Below are positions 1 to 9,185 of a stretch of 64,000 bases of DNA, one piece after another. The notes beneath the pieces were generated by a model that saw only the letters and a list, made by a program, of their open reading frames with translations, made no database searches and was not told where the DNA came from. The stretch lies in contig NZ_JBLUWW010000002.1 in NCBI RefSeq assembly GCF_048323655.1, forward strand, positions 795,625-859,624. The letters are read 5' to 3'. The DNA is from Salinimicrobium soli (lineage in GTDB: Bacteria > Bacteroidota > Bacteroidia > Flavobacteriales > Flavobacteriaceae). The position numbers and the translations under genes are program-made. Positions within the stretch are counted from its first letter, which is position 1. Each line of letters begins with the position of its first letter.

Positions 1-192
1 TTTTGAAAATCTTCCTTAATCAATGAACTTGAAAATCTTCGGAAAATCTGTTTTTTTAGTCTAAAATATTGGTAACCAATGTGTTAAATAAGTAGGAAAT
101 AACTTCATTTTTCCGATAATAAAATAGCAAATTGGTAGTTTTATGTTAGTTCCCCTGAAGATATTTAAACTCAACCTGTAAATCCTATTGCT

Positions 193-1572
193 ATGGAAAA
201 ATCCACTCTTTCAAGAAGATACATCAGAGGCTATACTTTCCTTACGGCATTGATGGTCCTTACTTTTTTTGCCTGTAACTCTGATGATGACAATGATGTA
301 CGGCAGGAACCAACACAATCGCTGGACCTGTTACTGGTAGCAGATAATTTAGTTTCTCCTGTAGGTCTTACTGAATCTCCTGACGATAGCGGCAGATTGT
401 TTGTAATTGACCAGGCAGGAATGATATGGCTTATCAATGCAGACGGCACGAAACAGGAAAACCCTTATCTGGATGTAAGGAGCCGTATGGTGAGTCTGGG
501 TTCAGATTATGATGAACGGGGGTTGTTAGGGCTGGCCTTTCACCCTGACTTTGCCGTTAATGGAAAATTCTACGTTTACTATACGGCGCCACCCAATGCC
601 GGAGGCCCTGAAGAAGGAGCAAGCTGGAACAATATCAGCCGCATCTCAGAATTTACCGTAAGCGATCCAGCAGCCAGTCAGGCTGAACTTTCCACAGAAA
701 GAATTGTACTTGATATTGATCAACCACAGGGAAATCACGAGGGCGGGACCATTGCTTTTGGTCCTGATGGATATCTTTATATCTCCATAGGTGATGGAGG
801 GGCTGCCGATGACGTTGCACCCGGCCATGTTGAGGACTGGTATGAGGCCAATGCAGGAGGAAACGGACAGGATATTGAAGAGAACCTGCTGGGTAACATT
901 CTCCGTATTGATGTGAATGGAGCGCTTCCTTACAGCATCCCGGGGGACAATCCCTTTGTTGGGGAAGATCCTCTACCCGAGATCTATGCCTATGGTTTCA
1001 GGAATCCTTTCCGTTTTTCCTTTGATATGGGAGGTTCCAACCGACTTTTTGTGGGTGATGCGGGCCAATCCCTTTGGGAAGAGATAAGCGTGGTGGAAGC
1101 CGGGGGAAATTATGGCTGGAATGTGAAGGAAGGAAGTCACTGCTTTGATGCGTCAGATAACAAGAATATTCCTGCTACCTGTCCTGACACTGATGTCTAC
1201 GGCACCCCTTTGACAGATCCCGTTATAGAACTGCCCAATGCGGCTAATCCTGCAGGCGGCGTTACAGTGACGGTGATTGGCGGTTATGTTTATCGCGGAA
1301 ACAGTATTCCAGATCTCAACGGTCAATACCTGTTTGGTTCCTTTTCAAAGGATTTTCAGCCAACAGGCGAGGTGTATATTTCCAACCCGACTGGGGCTGG
1401 GCCATGGACCTATGAAGAAGTGAACTTCAAGAGCTATGCAGACAATCTGGGGTATTACTTAAAAGGATTTGGGCAGGACATGGACGGCGAAATGTATCTC
1501 GCTGTCTCCAGTCAGCTGGGACCTGCCGGAAATACCGGTAAGATCTTCAAGCTGGTACTGGTAAATGACTAA
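193..1572 (+). CDS. PQQ-dependent sugar dehydrogenase-like lipoprotein
   Basis: Predicted soluble aldose/sorbosone dehydrogenase-type six-bladed propeller, exported and lipid-anchored. A hydrophobic signal ends in a lipobox-like FFAC (Cys28) followed by an acidic SDDD linker. Family motifs are in order: RGLLGLAFHPDF (about 107-118), HEGGTIAFGPDGYLY (about 181-195) with IGDGG, YGFRNPFRFSFD (about 266) and GDAGQSLWEE with NYGWN. These are typical of the GSDH family that oxidises sugars with PQQ; actual substrate cannot be read. At 459 residues it is full length. It stands alone, with a hairpin terminator 18 bases after the stop, so it is probably monocistronic. Confidence 0.9.
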   Translation: MEKSTLSRRYIRGYTFLTALMVLTFFACNSDDDNDVRQEPTQSLDLLLVADNLVSPVGLTESPDDSGRLFVIDQAGMIWLINADGTKQENPYLDVRSRMVSLGSDYDERGLLGLAFHPDFAVNGKFYVYYTAPPNAGGPEEGASWNNISRISEFTVSDPAASQAELSTERIVLDIDQPQGNHEGGTIAFGPDGYLYISIGDGGAADDVAPGHVEDWYEANAGGNGQDIEENLLGNILRIDVNGALPYSIPGDNPFVGEDPLPEIYAYGFRNPFRFSFDMGGSNRLFVGDAGQSLWEEISVVEAGGNYGWNVKEGSHCFDASDNKNIPATCPDTDVYGTPLTDPVIELPNAANPAGGVTVTVIGGYVYRGNSIPDLNGQYLFGSFSKDFQPTGEVYISNPTGAGPWTYEEVNFKSYADNLGYYLKGFGQDMDGEMYLAVSSQLGPAGNTGKIFKLVLVND

Positions 1573-1589
1573 AAGTATTTTTCAGCAGA

Positions 1590-1620
1590 AGGTATAGGTG
1601 TTCACCTATACCTTTTTTTT
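1590..1620 (+). terminator. Rho-independent terminator after the sugar dehydrogenase
   Basis: An 11-bp perfect stem (AGGTATAGGTG paired with CACCTATACCT) with a very small loop is followed by eight T. It lies between the convergent sugar dehydrogenase and patatin genes and overlaps the last codons of the latter. Confidence 0.85.
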
Positions 1621-2451
1621 GACTGCCAGTTTTTTCACCGGGATATCTCCTGCTTCTATCATTTCCTGGGTATGGGAATATCCCACTTCAATGATCTCTT
1701 CGATCTTACTGAATTCAAAAAGCGAGTAATGTTGCATTTTTGGAGGGTCAATAACAAAATCGCAGAGTTCCATCTGGGGTCTGGTATTTTGGTTGATCCC
1801 AAGGTTAAGGGCCCGCTCCATTATCCCCTTAGGTCCCGTGAAGCCGGTTTTCTCTCCTGAAAAGTTTACGTGAGAACCTATAAGGTATCTGCATCTCTCC
1901 CTTATGGCAGCTGCAGGTAAGTTGCATATGAGTCCACCGTCAACAAAATATTCGTCTTCGATTATGACCGGGGCGAAAAATCCGGGGACTGAACAGCTGG
2001 CAATAAGGTAATCGTAAATTGGTCCTGTGTTCCTGATCTCCTGCCGGGCCTGGTTCAGGTTGGAGAGGCCCATATAAAAAGGCTTTTTGAGACCCGAGAA
2101 ATCATCTTCGGGAATGTATTTTTCCAGTACCACTTTCAGTTTTTCCATTTTTAAGAGCCCGGTGCGCCGCCATGAAAATCCGGTGACCTTCGAGAAGCTT
2201 TCTTTAATTAAGATCTCCTGGATCTCCAGGGGCTCAAAACCTGCGGCATATAATATTCCTACCACAGCTCCCATACTGGTGCCCGAGATGACGTCCGGTT
2301 CAACCCCGTGTTCCTTGAGGGCTTTTAAAACTCCTACATGCGCATAGCCCCGTGCGCTGCCTCCGCTTAAACTGATGCCCAGTTTGTGCTCGTAGCGCTT
2401 TCTTATAGATAAAAAATTGATCTTTGCGATGGTCTTTATTTTTGCGGACAA
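1606..2451 (-). CDS. Patatin-like phospholipase family protein
   Basis: Predicted cytoplasmic lipid acyl hydrolase with a Ser-Asp dyad. The glycine-rich oxyanion loop SGGSARG (about 29-35), the nucleophile elbow GTSMG (Ser59) and the DGG motif (Asp171) are all present, so it should be catalytically competent. No signal peptide is visible, and 281 residues is the usual length of the bacterial RssA-like subgroup. The C-terminus is basic (KKLAVKKKV). It runs convergently with the sugar dehydrogenase. Substrate is unknown. Confidence 0.9.
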   Translation of the reverse strand: MSAKIKTIAKINFLSIRKRYEHKLGISLSGGSARGYAHVGVLKALKEHGVEPDVISGTSMGAVVGILYAAGFEPLEIQEILIKESFSKVTGFSWRRTGLLKMEKLKVVLEKYIPEDDFSGLKKPFYMGLSNLNQARQEIRNTGPIYDYLIASCSVPGFFAPVIIEDEYFVDGGLICNLPAAAIRERCRYLIGSHVNFSGEKTGFTGPKGIMERALNLGINQNTRPQMELCDFVIDPPKMQHYSLFEFSKIEEIIEVGYSHTQEMIEAGDIPVKKLAVKKKV

Positions 2452-2553
2452 GATACAGTTTTTGGAGAGGCACGTTTTATAAAGTAATATTAAAGCAGCC
2501 CACAGGAGTTCCCAAAAATTGCTTTTTCAATATATATTAGTTCGCTTCCCATG

Positions 2554-2580
2554 AAAAAGACCGGCTTTAAGCCGGTCTTT
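2554..2580 (-). terminator. Terminator of the ScyD-like gene
   Basis: Inverted repeat AAAGACCGGCTT/AAGCCGGTCTTT followed on the minus strand by a T run, just downstream of the minus-strand ScyD-like gene. Confidence 0.8.
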
Positions 2581-2606
2581 AGAAGTTTATGATTCATTTT
2601 CTGTTT

Positions 2607-3797
2607 TTACAGACTATAGTCCAGCATTCGTACTACCGGCTTTTTACCAATTACAGGATTATTGACATCATTATTCTCCAGAACCCATAAGTTGCCTTTG
2701 TTATCAAAGGTAATGGCACTGGGGAAAGAAAGGTTACCGGCCACTATCTCACCTTCAGATGTAGGATCCATGTCATTTAAATCATAAGCGGTGATAGTTC
2801 CACCTTGCGCCAGATCGGGAACAAAGACCGAAAACCAGCTACTTTGATCAAATTGAACCACATAAAGTCGGCCATCCGGGCCAATTTCCATATCGATGAT
2901 CGAGGTAAGCCCTTTTTTAAATACCTCGCAGTCACCGGTGTCTTCCTGACAAACCAAATGGCTTCCATCTGCCGGTAATTTCCAGATCCTTGAAAGACCT
3001 ATAGGAAATCCACCTGCTACAGCACCGGTCAACTCACCCACGTAAAGGTATCCATCTGGTCCCAGTGCCAATGAGGTAGGAACCGGCTGTACATAACAGG
3101 GAATGTCACTGTTAATGGAAAAAAGTAATTTAAAATCGCCATTTTCGAGAGGAGGCGGTAAAATAGCTTTCCAGTCTACCGCTCCTGTGGTTGAAGCTTC
3201 GAGAATAGTATTTCCTGCTGCATCTGCAACAAAAGCAGTACTTCCGGAAACCGCTATGACCTTAAATGGATTGTTCTGAGGTCCTGCGCTAAAATCTGCG
3301 GACTCTTCACAAAGTACATTTTTCCACTGCAACCCTTCATTGGCGTCGGGGTCATTGTTGAATTCAAAATCTGCGAGATCGGCTACCATTCGCACATTCC
3401 CGTTGGAGATCCTGTAGAGCTCTCCGTCCTGGGCCAGGTCACTTCCTTCGGTAGTAACAAAAGCGTTCCCTGCACCAATAGTGGCAATACCATTAATACG
3501 GGTAGGAGAGTGCAGGCTTACCATATCCCGAACTTCGCCGTTCTTGATAAGTTTAATGCTTCTGCTTTCATCATTAAGACCTAGCATGATACTTCCATCG
3601 GGAGTACTGGCAATGTCAAAAACAGGGTAATCAAATTCGTAAGAATGGTTGGCTTGAGATTTCTTTGCGGAAGCATTCAGGTCTTCCTGAGTAAGGATCG
3701 GTTCTTTTTGACAGGCGATGATAAGGATCGTCGACAAAAATAAAAAGAAGAGCCGGTTTAACCGGCGACATAAAAAGGGTGTACCCGATGTTTTCAT
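2607..3797 (-). CDS. ScyD/ScyE family lipoprotein, beta-propeller
   Basis: Exported beta-propeller protein. The signal peptide ends in LIIAC (Cys29), suggesting a lipoprotein. The mature part has repeated blade motifs such as PDGSIMLGL, GPDGYLYVGELTG and GPDGRLYVVQF and ends with KPVVRMLDYSL, a pattern shared with ScyD/ScyE-type proteins named after the scytonemin cluster of cyanobacteria. In Bacteroidota these are widespread and their job is not known; a scytonemin role is not implied. A terminator lies 27 bases downstream and the gene appears monocistronic. Confidence 0.8.
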   Translation of the reverse strand: MKTSGTPFLCRRLNRLFFLFLSTILIIACQKEPILTQEDLNASAKKSQANHSYEFDYPVFDIASTPDGSIMLGLNDESRSIKLIKNGEVRDMVSLHSPTRINGIATIGAGNAFVTTEGSDLAQDGELYRISNGNVRMVADLADFEFNNDPDANEGLQWKNVLCEESADFSAGPQNNPFKVIAVSGSTAFVADAAGNTILEASTTGAVDWKAILPPPLENGDFKLLFSINSDIPCYVQPVPTSLALGPDGYLYVGELTGAVAGGFPIGLSRIWKLPADGSHLVCQEDTGDCEVFKKGLTSIIDMEIGPDGRLYVVQFDQSSWFSVFVPDLAQGGTITAYDLNDMDPTSEGEIVAGNLSFPSAITFDNKGNLWVLENNDVNNPVIGKKPVVRMLDYSL

Positions 3798-4010
3798 AAT
3801 ATCGAATTTTTTGGTTAATAAATTGATTATAAGGGGAGTACACTGAATTAGGAAGATACAAAATTATGTGCCGTACAAAACATAAAACTTTGCTAATGAA
3901 ATTCTTACAATTCCGAAGGGAGGTGTGAAAGCAGCTTCCGTAAGAAAAACCAAAGGTGATTTATAAGTGGCTCCAGCCAGCTCAGCTGGTAGGAGTAAAC
4001 TGCAATTGCC

Positions 4011-4033
4011 TCAAAAATGTCATTTTTGGAAGG
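4011..4033. repeat. CAAAAATG-type short palindrome
   Basis: Copy of the 17-bp palindrome CAAAAATGTCATTTTTG with the usual GGAAGG flank, in the gap between the ScyD-like gene and the next minus-strand gene. Same family as the copies at 19.5-21.0 kb. Confidence 0.75.
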
Positions 4034-4089
4034 GATTGTGCCTGTTCCTTCTGGATGTTGTACGGAATCGCAGGTGTACGAGTTTTCCT

Positions 4090-4770
4090 TTAAAGTTTGA
4101 AACCGGAGTTCATTTCAATTTTAGAATACCACACCTTTTTATCCTTCCACAGAAGGATCCCTTCATCGGTTTCGGTTGGAAATTCTTTGTCCACATGTTT
4201 GTCTATCACTTCCCCGTTCTTGTTGGTGATGACCCAGAAAGTTGTAAAGCCTTTATCTGCTGTCTTTTTCACTCTCATAGTTTGTGTCCAATGCTTATCT
4301 CCGGCTTCGTAGTTCAGCTCAATGGCAACTTCATTGTCTTTCATGGGTATCTCAAACCCCGCAGGGTTGTGCGTCTTTAAAGTTCCCAGGTGAGTAGTTC
4401 TAATTTTATGTCCAGATTTCTCCGCATCTTCCGCATTAATATCAGAATAGTTGTAAACATGAGTTCTTTTTAAGGTAAGGTCTTCCAGGGGAGATTGGCC
4501 ATTCAGCGTGATAAGAATAGTAGCCAATGAATCTTCCTGGGTAGAGACAATATTGGCCTGCGGATAGCTAAAAATACCTCTCGAAGTAAGCTCGTTGGAC
4601 AGCTGTTGATTCTGTCGTTCTAATTCCCTGATCTTTTCTGTGTATTCCTCACTTTCCCGGGTGTATCTTTCTTCAGTTTCTGAAACTGCCAATAAATTTC
4701 CGAAGTAAAAGAAGAGAGCGGCTACCACGATCAAATAGATAGACCACATGAAATCGGAATTAATTCTCAT
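4090..4770 (-). CDS. Membrane-anchored coiled-coil protein, unknown function
   Basis: Not recognised. One N-terminal membrane segment (about residues 8-27) is followed by a charged coiled-coil stretch (about 30-62, rich in E, R, Q, K) and then a roughly 150-residue domain likely outside the cytoplasm. This domain contains alternating hydrophobic/polar strands (for example TQTMRVKKTADKGFTTFWV). Single-pass type II topology is likely. No neighbour within the same transcription unit; the closest upstream gene is divergent. Confidence 0.7.
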   Translation of the reverse strand: MRINSDFMWSIYLIVVAALFFYFGNLLAVSETEERYTRESEEYTEKIRELERQNQQLSNELTSRGIFSYPQANIVSTQEDSLATILITLNGQSPLEDLTLKRTHVYNYSDINAEDAEKSGHKIRTTHLGTLKTHNPAGFEIPMKDNEVAIELNYEAGDKHWTQTMRVKKTADKGFTTFWVITNKNGEVIDKHVDKEFPTETDEGILLWKDKKVWYSKIEMNSGFKL

Positions 4771-5048
4771 TGCTGTTGCTTTCCTAATTTGAACCCAATA
4801 TAAGATTTTACCTGCCTAAAATTTTCAGAAATTCTCAAGATTTCTTCAGTGTAAATATAATCCATTGATTCAGTTGTTTTTACGCTGAAATTTTTATAGC
4901 TGCGGAAAATTCTTCGGAAGCAATTCGGCTTCCTTACTGAAGCCCAGAACTTTCCGGCACTGATTAAAAAATTGTGAATATCTATTCCGAAGAGAATTTA
5001 GGATCACTTTTTATAAGGTCTATATTTGGCCCCCTAAAAAATACAGAT

Positions 5049-5570
5049 ATGAGCGTAATTTGGTATGAGTGTAAGGTGAAATACAGAAAAACACACGAAA
5101 CAGGCGAACAGAAAGTGACTACCGATACCTATCTGCTGGATGCGGTGTCGTATACCGAAGCCGAAGCCAGGATCACAGAGGAGATGAAAGCGTACACCAA
5201 TGAAGATTTCAGGATCATGAACATCAAGGTGGCAAACTTTTCTGAAGTGCATCCTTTTGAAAATTCAGATCGCTGGTTCAAGTCTAAGGTTTCCCTGGTT
5301 GCCCTGGATGAGGAAAGCGGGAAGGAACGAAAGACCAATATCTACCTGCTGGTGCAGGCCAATGATGTAAAAGAGGCTTTTGAGAACACCATCAAAGCCA
5401 TGGAAACCACGATGGGAGATTATAACATTCCGTCGATTACCGAATCCCCGATCCTCGATGTATTCCCTTATTTCACAGGAGAAGAAGAGCAGTTGGAGAA
5501 ATACAAAGTGATCGATACTGCTTCCGAAGAAAAAGTGGAGGAGGAAACCGAAGAAGAAGTGGTCTCCTAG
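5049..5570 (+). CDS. DUF4494 domain-containing protein
   Basis: Matches the Bacteroidota DUF4494 family, which starts with a Trp-Tyr/Phe-Glu-Cys-Lys-Val-Lys-Tyr motif; here the ATG at 5049 gives MSVIWYECKVKYRKTHETG, so I prefer it to the ATG at 4974, which would add 25 atypical residues. The sequence LLDAVSYTEAEARITEEM is also characteristic. Cytoplasmic, 174 residues, with a glutamate-rich tail (EEKVEEETEEEVV). Function unknown. Terminated by the hairpin 25 bases downstream. Confidence 0.85.
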   Translation: MSVIWYECKVKYRKTHETGEQKVTTDTYLLDAVSYTEAEARITEEMKAYTNEDFRIMNIKVANFSEVHPFENSDRWFKSKVSLVALDEESGKERKTNIYLLVQANDVKEAFENTIKAMETTMGDYNIPSITESPILDVFPYFTGEEEQLEKYKVIDTASEEKVEEETEEEVVS

Positions 5571-5594
5571 AGACCTTCCAAAAATGACATTTTA
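5571..5594. repeat. CAAAAATG-type palindrome, degenerate right arm
   Basis: GACCTTCCAAAAATGACATTTTAG directly after the DUF4494 stop; left arm and flank fit the family, the right arm is shortened. Confidence 0.6.
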
Positions 5595-5595
5595 G

Positions 5596-5622
5596 ACACC
5601 TCTCTTAAGAGGTGTTTTTTTA
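5596..5622 (+). terminator. Terminator after DUF4494 gene
   Basis: ACACCTCT/AGAGGTGT stem with a short CTTA loop followed by seven T. Confidence 0.85.
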
Positions 5623-5736
5623 TTACAGGCAGAAATCTCTTCAGGATTCAAATTGGCGCCTCCTGACTTTTCTCCCAAAATTTTGCTAAAGCTGTAACGA
5701 AATACCCGGACAGTAGTCTCTAGGAAAAACCAAAAA

Positions 5737-7113
5737 ATGAAGAAACTTATATTTTTGATCATGCTGGCGTTTTCGGGTTCGGCCTTTAGCCAGATGTCAA
5801 ACAGCCTTACTGAGAGTGAAAAGATCTATGGGCTCTCCAAATTCTGGCAGGAAGTGAATTACAATTTTGTCTACTATGATAAAGTGGATAAGAAGGAATG
5901 GGAAGATCTCTATAAAAAGACGATCGTCGAGGTGCAGCAGACAAAGACTGATTACGAGTACTACCGGGTAATGGAGAAGTTCTGTGCTTCCTTAAAAGAC
6001 GGGCATACCAACGTTTTTTTCCCGAGGGAGATAGATAAAAACATCAACCGTATTGATTTTGGAGCTTACCGTTTCCTCATTTCAAATATTGACGGCAGGG
6101 CGGTGATCACCGGCATCAACGCGAGTAAGAAGCAAGAGATCCCGATAGGTACCGAGATCATTAAGGTGAACGGACTTAGCAGCAGGCAGTACATCAAGGA
6201 AAATGTGGAGCCATACATCTCGTCTTCCACATCCTATGTGCTGGAGGATTGGGGCATTAGTAGAATGTTATGGGCTCCAATGGGCACCACTTTCCAGCTC
6301 GAGCTGCGACTGCCTGACGGAAAAATAAAGAACCTGAAGGTCACTGCCGAAAAATCTGAAGAGGAGGAGCTGTATCCGCCAATGAAGCAGCGTGAGCTTT
6401 TAGAATTCAAATGGTTAAACGACGGGATTGCCTATGTGGCGCTCAATTCTTTTGATAATGAGAAAATAAACAGCCTCTTCATTGAGAAGTTACCTGAGCT
6501 GTATAAAGCTAAAAAACTTATCATAGATCTAAGGAACAATGGCGGGGGTAGTACATGGATAGGCAAGTCCATCTTTGAATACCTCACCAATGACAGCCTG
6601 CTTTATGGTTCAAAAACTCAAACCCGGCAACATATTTCTGTCTACAAGGCCTGGGGAAAATGGGTTGAACCACAGGATACTATAGACAATCCGCAGGCTA
6701 AGCAAATGTACAGCGCTTTTCGCGACCAAACCTATTTTGATCTGCCTTACAGTCCTGAGCAGGTGGATCTAAAAGCCAAAAGGATCGTGGTGCCCACTGT
6801 ACTGCTCATAGGTCACAATACCGCATCTGCTGCTGAGGACTTTCTTATCTATGCCGATAACCAGCCGCACATGACCATCCTAGGGGAACCCAGCTTTGGC
6901 AGCACCGGACAGCCCCTGATGTTCGACATGCCCGGCGGCGGTTACGCCAGGATATGTACCAAAAAAGATACTTATCCTGATGGACGGGAATTTGTTGGAG
7001 TAGGAGTGCAGCCCGATATTATGGTTTCGAAAAAACTGTCTGACTTCCTGGAAGAAAAAGATCCTGTGTTAGAGAAAGCCGTGGAATTCCTGAAAGCTAA
7101 AAAGGCTCTATAA
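5737..7113 (+). CDS. S41 family peptidase, exported
   Basis: Signal peptide (MKKLIFLIMLAFSGSAFSQ) then a tail-specific-protease-type catalytic core. The substrate-loop motif LIIDLRNNGGGS lies near residue 265, and TASAAEDFL carries the presumed nucleophile Ser364. The lysine of the CtpA type (in GEKTFGKG) is absent: the equivalent stretch reads LGEPSFGSTGQP, as in the tricorn/IRBP-like branch of S41. Residues about 115-200 may form a PDZ-like region (GTEIIKVNGLSS). Probably a periplasmic or secreted endopeptidase; substrate unknown. Single gene with its own terminator. Confidence 0.88.
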   Translation: MKKLIFLIMLAFSGSAFSQMSNSLTESEKIYGLSKFWQEVNYNFVYYDKVDKKEWEDLYKKTIVEVQQTKTDYEYYRVMEKFCASLKDGHTNVFFPREIDKNINRIDFGAYRFLISNIDGRAVITGINASKKQEIPIGTEIIKVNGLSSRQYIKENVEPYISSSTSYVLEDWGISRMLWAPMGTTFQLELRLPDGKIKNLKVTAEKSEEEELYPPMKQRELLEFKWLNDGIAYVALNSFDNEKINSLFIEKLPELYKAKKLIIDLRNNGGGSTWIGKSIFEYLTNDSLLYGSKTQTRQHISVYKAWGKWVEPQDTIDNPQAKQMYSAFRDQTYFDLPYSPEQVDLKAKRIVVPTVLLIGHNTASAAEDFLIYADNQPHMTILGEPSFGSTGQPLMFDMPGGGYARICTKKDTYPDGREFVGVGVQPDIMVSKKLSDFLEEKDPVLEKAVEFLKAKKAL

Positions 7114-7141
7114 TTCTTAAAACTTCTATTAATTTGCGCCA

Positions 7142-7172
7142 AACACCCTGTGAAAGCAGGGTGTTATTTTTC
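7142..7172 (+). terminator. Terminator after the S41 peptidase
   Basis: AACACCCTG/CAGGGTGTT stem with a TGAAAG loop and an ATTTTT tail. Confidence 0.85.
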
Positions 7173-7243
7173 CGAAGACACTTTCGGAACTCTAAAATAG
7201 TTAGAGCTTAAAAATGTATACTTCCTGTAATCGCCAATACTAT

Positions 7244-8761
7244 TTATTGTTTCTCATAAATATCACCATAAGGATCTTCTACCACAATAAATTGGGTTCT
7301 TTCCGCATTTACGAATTCAATTTGCCCAATTTCGGGATCATTGGGATCACCTTCATAATATATTGTAAGGATATTACCTGAAAAAGTATAAGTCCCATTT
7401 GCGTTATAGGTCTCTCTGGGATACGTGGTATCGGCATCGTCACTTGTTATTACACAGGTATTGGTGTCCACATGACGATTTAGATCAATGTACTGTTCTT
7501 CACTTGAAGCAGAATATGTATCTTCTGTAAAGGTTAAAGTCTGGGAATATAAGTAATCAATGAAAATAGCAATGTCGGGACAATCATCTAAATAATCATA
7601 TACTGGGGATCCTAAAGCTTTCCCTGCCCAGGTTAAGGGTTTCCAGGTCCCTATCATTGGGTTTTCCCGACTTAAAGCCAGAAGCATTGATCTAACACAT
7701 CCATTTCCGTCTACAACAGAGATCATATAGGTGTCATCAGGATAATCATTACTGAAGATCTGGTTTTGCTGGACAGTGTTGTTTACCGCATATGAGTAGG
7801 GCGAGGCACCACCAGAAATATTCCGTATTACTATGGTCCCGTCCTGATCCATGAAGGCACTAAAGCTTATTTGTACGGATTCGCATTCATTTACTTCCAG
7901 GTTTGGGGTTGGGTCTTCTCCTGGTGGTACAGGGTTAGGAACGGGAACTCCGTTAGGGTAAGGCAGATCTGATGGCACAATTTCTGAAGCCCCGGCCTCA
8001 TTTAAAATTGCCGATAAGGCAATTGCAGTAATTCCTATAGCAGCTCCTATCGCAACCGGAACAGCAACAGCAGCAACCGCAGTCGCAGTAGATGCTACAA
8101 CGGGAATAAGAGACCAACCACCACCTATCACAGAAACAATTTCGGCTACAACTATTCCGCTGGCAACTCCAGTTATAAGATCCAGGCTTGATCCGGCACT
8201 TTTGGTAACATTTCTGGAAGACCCGGAATTGTTCCGGGCAGTACCGGGAACATTTTGTACCCCTCCAGTTTCCCCATTTAAAGTGGTGGTAAAAAAGACT
8301 TCTCCCGTGTGCGTAGTCCAGTTGTACTCGTAGAGGGAAATTGTGATGGGACTGGAGCCAACTTCAGGGTAAGAAAATTTCATCACCACGGGTGCCCTTT
8401 CCCCGTTTACTGAAATAAAGGAAGAAGCTATTCTACTGGTAAAAGGGTCCAGTACCAGGTTAACTATCGTGTCATTGTTCTTCTTTTGGACCGTCACAGT
8501 TTTTGGCACAGAAGGCTCGCCAATAGCATCAAAAGTTCCATAGATGTCAATCATTACATTATTATCTTCATAATGTGCCTGCAAGGCATCGGCATTTGGA
8601 TTTCCGGTTTGATTTTTATAAACCGTGAGTCCCTGTGGGTTAGAGGTAGAAGTATCTGGCTCAGAAGGACCATCATCTGTAGAACAGCCGGCCAGAAAGT
8701 ATAGGGGGAGTAAATAGATTAAAACAAAAAAAGATTTGGCGCGTGTAAGTTTAAATATCAT
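7244..8761 (-). CDS. Large lipoprotein with glycine/alanine-rich hydrophobic core and lipocalin-like tail
   Basis: No family name assigned. Lipobox LAGCS (Cys26). N-terminal region (about 45-180) looks like beta strands. Residues about 190-255 are strikingly hydrophobic and Gly/Ala/Val/Ile-rich, interrupted by prolines, enough for two or three membrane hairpins, unusual in a lipoprotein. A proline-rich linker (about 265-285) follows, then a SprB-like segment (CESVQISFSAF, later DDTYMISVVDGNGC). The last 130 residues (starting MIGTWKPLTW) resemble lipocalin-like domains. Monocistronic. Confidence 0.65.
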   Translation of the reverse strand: MIFKLTRAKSFFVLIYLLPLYFLAGCSTDDGPSEPDTSTSNPQGLTVYKNQTGNPNADALQAHYEDNNVMIDIYGTFDAIGEPSVPKTVTVQKKNNDTIVNLVLDPFTSRIASSFISVNGERAPVVMKFSYPEVGSSPITISLYEYNWTTHTGEVFFTTTLNGETGGVQNVPGTARNNSGSSRNVTKSAGSSLDLITGVASGIVVAEIVSVIGGGWSLIPVVASTATAVAAVAVPVAIGAAIGITAIALSAILNEAGASEIVPSDLPYPNGVPVPNPVPPGEDPTPNLEVNECESVQISFSAFMDQDGTIVIRNISGGASPYSYAVNNTVQQNQIFSNDYPDDTYMISVVDGNGCVRSMLLALSRENPMIGTWKPLTWAGKALGSPVYDYLDDCPDIAIFIDYLYSQTLTFTEDTYSASSEEQYIDLNRHVDTNTCVITSDDADTTYPRETYNANGTYTFSGNILTIYYEGDPNDPEIGQIEFVNAERTQFIVVEDPYGDIYEKQ

Positions 8762-9185
8762 AAGCAGGTGCTTTAAAGGAAGTTAGAAAAAGGGGTAAAA
8801 TACAACCAACCTTTTCCCTGTGCAATACCTAATAGTGGGTAATAAGAGTGTAGTATGATGAAAATCAATGGTTAAGACGAAAATATTTACCTTAAATTTG
8901 GTGTTGAGGCTTAACGAGCCCATCCTCTAAGGCAAAAAATTTGGGACTTTTAGGGGGACTTCATTCCTGAAACCAACTCTTTTTCAGCCTTTTTAGATGA
9001 CAGATGTCATTCTTTAGTTGCTGTTTGTCAGCTACCTTTAAAAGGTTGATGCATTGAGCTGGAATGAATCGACCTCTCTTTTCAAATGAAGGAGCTTTTT
9101 AATATTACCCGTTGTCGATCCGGACGAAAAGAGCGCTTAAAAGTGACTTTTTTGAGAGCCATCTCGTCATTATAAAGTTCCGGAT
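8762..9185. other. Intergenic region between divergent lipoprotein and tonB-type genes
   Basis: 424 bases with no convincing ORF. It holds a 12-bp palindrome TGACAGATGTCA at about 8997-9008 and presumably the promoters of both flanking genes; I cannot assign -33/-7 elements with confidence. Confidence 0.5.

Noticed and set aside
3967..4380. Plus-strand frame of 137 codons over the coiled-coil protein gene
   Set aside because: Antisense shadow; the minus-strand frame has proper signal-anchor and domain composition.
5737..7113. Loss of the catalytic lysine in the S41 peptidase as evidence for an inactive enzyme
   Set aside because: The sequence fits the tricorn/IRBP-like branch, where a different set of residues supports the serine.
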